A stretch of DNA of 64,000 nt. It comes from Achromobacter arsenitoxydans SY8. GTDB taxonomy: Bacteria > Pseudomonadota > Gammaproteobacteria > Burkholderiales > Burkholderiaceae_B. The notes under the pieces are model-generated. The model saw only the letters and a list, made by a program, of their open reading frames with translations, made no database searches and was not told the DNA's origin. The stretch lies in NCBI RefSeq assembly GCF_000236785.1, contig NZ_AGUF01000013.1:161463-225462 (forward strand), given 5' to 3'. Positions 61,607-64,000 of this stretch are shown one piece after another (position 1 is the stretch's first letter; each line of letters begins with the position of its first letter). The position numbers and the translations under genes are program-made.

Positions 61607-62599
61607 TCAACGCCCCGCGTCTTCAATGACGCGAGGAAACCTCGGCTCGTAGCACAGCAGCAGGGACAGCCAATGACCGGTGGCGTGGATGAGGATTGCC
61701 GGCAGTATCAATATATTGATTACCACGAACACCCACAGCCCGGTGTGTCGCAGGAAGCGGGTGTCCAGGCCCCAGGCCGCCTTGAACGAAAGCCAGGGCC
61801 AGGGGAATTTGGTGAGGAGCTTTTTGGGCGCCGGCGCGGCAGCGGGGCCGTCTTCCATGTAGCGGCGGATGTACTCCCAGAATGCGAGCAATTCGCTGGC
61901 GTTGCGTGTTGGCTTGCCGACGAAGGTCACCTCGAAATTGTCTGTGCGCGTCCCCTGCAAGTCCACGCCGTCGCCTCTGTCCCAGCCCAGGATTATGAAT
62001 CCGCCCGTGCCCTCCAGTTCACTCATGCTCTTGTCCAGGAGCACCTCTGTTTTGTCCCAATCCATGATTCGGATGCCGCCCAAATGCTTGGGGCGCAGCA
62101 GGTAGACCTTGCGGGTGATGCGGTTGAAGCGAACGATGATGCGTCGGGCCGTCAGGGACTCCAAACGGAAGAATCGGAATGTGTACTTCAAGAAAACCCC
62201 AAGCACCATTAGCCACAATATGGGAAATAGTGTGAGAAAGAAGTAATCCGAACCCGTCAACAGTTCACCATTGTGCTGATGCCCTGACATGAATCTTTCA
62301 GTGGATACGATCAAAGCCAAGGCAAAGGCATAGGTGATCATGCCGTAAATATATCCACCAAATATCGTAATTACACCTCTCTTCTCATCGTTTGGGGTGC
62401 GGATGTCGATAAAGGTGTCGTTGTACGCATACAGTGAACCATTGTCATAGGCCTTTTTGGACACGGATTCGCCCACCCCTTCCGGCGCCTGAAGTTCAGC
62501 CTGCCCGGGCTGGCGTTGCTTCTTATTGAGCTCCTCCGTGGCCTCCTCGTACGACATCAGGCCCTTGGACCATTCAAATCCTCGCTCTAGAAAGTACAT
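61607..62599 (-). CDS. DUF6708-like membrane protein, putative immunity/partner of the type VI effector
   Basis: 330 aa. Membrane helices at about residues 78-98 (GGYIYGMITYAFALALIVS), 118-145 (YFFLTLFPILWLMVLGVFL) and 285-310 (GLWVFVVINILILPAILIHATGHW). Between them is a soluble domain with TARRIIVRFNRITRKVYLLRP and the ELLAFWEYIRRYMEDGP block that I associate with DUF6708. Its start overlaps the effector stop by one nucleotide (TGATG), so it is coupled. Such coupling and multi-helix topology fit an immunity protein against a membrane-active toxin, but this is inference. Confidence 0.7.
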   Translation of the reverse strand: MYFLERGFEWSKGLMSYEEATEELNKKQRQPGQAELQAPEGVGESVSKKAYDNGSLYAYNDTFIDIRTPNDEKRGVITIFGGYIYGMITYAFALALIVSTERFMSGHQHNGELLTGSDYFFLTLFPILWLMVLGVFLKYTFRFFRLESLTARRIIVRFNRITRKVYLLRPKHLGGIRIMDWDKTEVLLDKSMSELEGTGGFIILGWDRGDGVDLQGTRTDNFEVTFVGKPTRNASELLAFWEYIRRYMEDGPAAAPAPKKLLTKFPWPWLSFKAAWGLDTRFLRHTGLWVFVVINILILPAILIHATGHWLSLLLCYEPRFPRVIEDAGR

Positions 62600-64000
62600 C
62601 AGAGTTCCCTCTGTATCGCGAGCTGCATTCTTTCAATCTCCTTCTCTTCAGAGTCCACGATTCCATTGCTACGATTCTTGCGAAACGTGCAATGATCAAG
62701 AAAGCGCTCTAGATCGTTGGGAAGTACGAAAATCTCGATCAGCACTAAGGCTAAGATCGCAAGATTGAGTCCGAAAAAGACTCGCAGCATGGGCGCCATG
62801 CGCACGGCCATTGCTGCGGATAGATGTGAACCCGCCATAAGAAGTCTTCCGAGGAACGGGCGAGTTCCGTATTTCTTGAGCAGGTACTCGAAAAAGGGGC
62901 CTGCGTGGCCGAGCCCAATCGCAACCGACAACGAAGCAGAGCCGAATTGCGTAACGGAGCGTAAGAGATAGAATCCCGCGATGGAATAGCGGCCGAGCCT
63001 GTAGTTCTCATGCCAGTCTTGAATGTCATACCGCACCCCCACCGCCGCAGCCGACCCCGCCAAAACACCCGCCGTCAATCGCAACCCACTACCAAAAGCC
63101 CTAGCACCCTGCCGAACCGCAGCATTACCGCTCCGCTCGGCCAGCGACACCGCGCAAGCCCCCAGTTCAACACCGGCAGCCGTTAACGCCACCAGCGCCG
63201 CCACGGCCTCGACATATTCCCTGCTTTGCTTATGCAGGACTGTCAGCTTGTTATAGAGATTCCATATCTCCAAAAACACCAGCACGCCGCCGATGCGCAC
63301 TTCAGTCATCGCCCCCATCTTTCCGGCACTCAGGGCCTCGTCGATGCTGCGGGTGGTTGCGCGGTCTATGCGGGCTGTCGTGCCCCGGCTCAACGCTCTG
63401 CCGTCACGCATTTCCAGCCGGAAATGCTGAGCAAATTGGCCCAGCCTTGCATGCAGAACGGACGCAAACACCCTGTTCACGGGCTTGTCCAGAATGCTTG
63501 CCGCCTTGCTCTGAAACAGCGAATTGCCCAGTGTGTTGATGAGCATGGCGCCGCCCACCAGGTAGCTGGACGGAGGCCCTGCGGTGGAGGCGTCAGCCAG
63601 CGAATCCATCATGGCGTGGCTCTTGTCGTAGAAATCGGCCAGCCTCTTGATCAGATTCTGCGACGCTGACGGATCGAGTGACGCCAACGCGCCTTGGTTG
63701 TTGAATAGCTGGTTTACCTCGTCCTCGATGGCGTCCTGGTTCTGCGCCAATGACCGCCAGAACAGGTTTTCGCGGGAGACTCCCGCCGCGCGCCAGCGTT
63801 CGAGCAACGCCTCGCCCGCGGCGGTGGCGTTCATGCCGGCGATGGCCTTGCCCATCTGGTCTTCGAACAGCAGGGCCTGTTCCTTGTCATCCCGGTCAAA
63901 GACGTCCAGCGCGTCCAGCAGTTGTTTGCTCTGCAACCAGAGCAGATGATCCGCGGCACGCGCGTCCTTGGCCGCGTCGGCCTTGTCGACTTCCGAGCGA
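62599..64000 (-). CDS. Type VI secretion effector-like protein, C-terminal part (5' end outside window)
   Basis: At least 466 codons; the frame is open through base 64000, so the N-terminus is missing. The visible part has a helical, charged first half (DALDVFDRDDKEQALLFEDQMGKAIAGMNA) and at least five hydrophobic segments further on (IGGVLVFLEIWNLY, EAVAALVALTAAGVELGACAVSL, LTAGVLAGSAAAVGV, FYLLRSVTQFGSASLSVAIGLG, VFFGLNLAILALVLIEIFVLP). This matches the C-terminal half of the large VasX/BTH_I2691-type T6SS effectors, presumed membrane-disrupting. Assignment is from memory of the family and the DUF6708 neighbour. Confidence 0.65.
   Translation of the reverse strand, partial: RSEVDKADAAKDARAADHLLWLQSKQLLDALDVFDRDDKEQALLFEDQMGKAIAGMNATAAGEALLERWRAAGVSRENLFWRSLAQNQDAIEDEVNQLFNNQGALASLDPSASQNLIKRLADFYDKSHAMMDSLADASTAGPPSSYLVGGAMLINTLGNSLFQSKAASILDKPVNRVFASVLHARLGQFAQHFRLEMRDGRALSRGTTARIDRATTRSIDEALSAGKMGAMTEVRIGGVLVFLEIWNLYNKLTVLHKQSREYVEAVAALVALTAAGVELGACAVSLAERSGNAAVRQGARAFGSGLRLTAGVLAGSAAAVGVRYDIQDWHENYRLGRYSIAGFYLLRSVTQFGSASLSVAIGLGHAGPFFEYLLKKYGTRPFLGRLLMAGSHLSAAMAVRMAPMLRVFFGLNLAILALVLIEIFVLPNDLERFLDHCTFRKNRSNGIVDSEEKEIERMQLAIQREL

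Overview
The window is high-GC, gene-dense chromosomal DNA from a betaproteobacterium, most likely family Alcaligenaceae (Achromobacter/Bordetella-like). The reasons are a Bug-type (tripartite tricarboxylate family) binding protein, DUF4148 and DUF1841 proteins, paired small c-type cytochromes, and many LysR, IclR and RpiR regulators beside small catabolic operons. No rRNA, tRNA, CRISPR array, insertion sequence or intact prophage was seen.

Layout. 0-0.5 kb: 3' end of dnaJ with its terminator. 0.7-1.8 kb: an AT-richer two-gene islet encoding a peptidoglycan-binding, papain-like putative amidase overlapped by a small lipoprotein, which looks like a toxin/immunity pair. 2-6.8 kb: DUF4148 protein, M16 zinc peptidase, GNAT and a small unknown. 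7-9.8 kb: LysR regulator divergent from a Bcr/CflA-type efflux pump, then a second GNAT. 9.8-13.3 kb: MoxR ATPase/VWA pair, two monohaem cytochromes c, DUF1841. 13.5-18.3 kb: NADP isocitrate dehydrogenase, an O-antigen ligase-like membrane protein, a DapA-family aldolase with a small partner, and a TorF-type porin. 18.4-26.8 kb: a complete minus-strand potassium operon, (small membrane ORF)-kdpF-A-B-C-D-E, with a candidate KdpE operator upstream. 26.8-27.4 kb: a gene-free, hairpin-rich regulatory stretch. 27.4-29.8 kb: DUF4212 protein plus a sodium:solute symporter carrying an EF-hand loop. 29.8-34.8 kb: emrE-like/Smr/trxB overlapping operon divergent from ftsK-lolA.

34.8-44.6 kb is a nine-gene minus-strand operon for D-amino acid or D-peptide use. 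It holds a DSD1-like D-amino acid deaminase, a five-gene Dpp-type ABC importer, an RpiR regulator, an N-acyl-D-amino-acid deacylase and a RidA protein. The expected flow is import, deacylation, PLP-dependent deamination, and RidA clean-up of enamine/imine products, with RpiR as regulator. Divergent from it lies a YbeM-like amidase followed by rarA and serS. 48.6-50.3 kb holds small unknown ORFs, a Pro/Tyr/Gly/His-rich exported protein and an ASCH-like protein. 50.4-55.1 kb: an amidohydrolase with a coupled small ORF, a LysR regulator, an enolase-superfamily sugar-acid dehydratase or racemase, and a Bug binding protein. 55.2-59.5 kb: an IclR regulator divergent from an MFS carrier, nitrilase and flavin reductase operon. 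59.8-61.4 kb: a chemoreceptor. 61.4-64 kb: a type VI secretion effector-like gene (cut by the window edge) overlapping a DUF6708-like membrane protein, followed by an orphan fragment of a second effector copy.

The most unusual material is the two putative interbacterial-competition loci at the window ends, the extra small ORF and E. coli-like operator of the kdp operon, and several unexplained repeats and hairpins.
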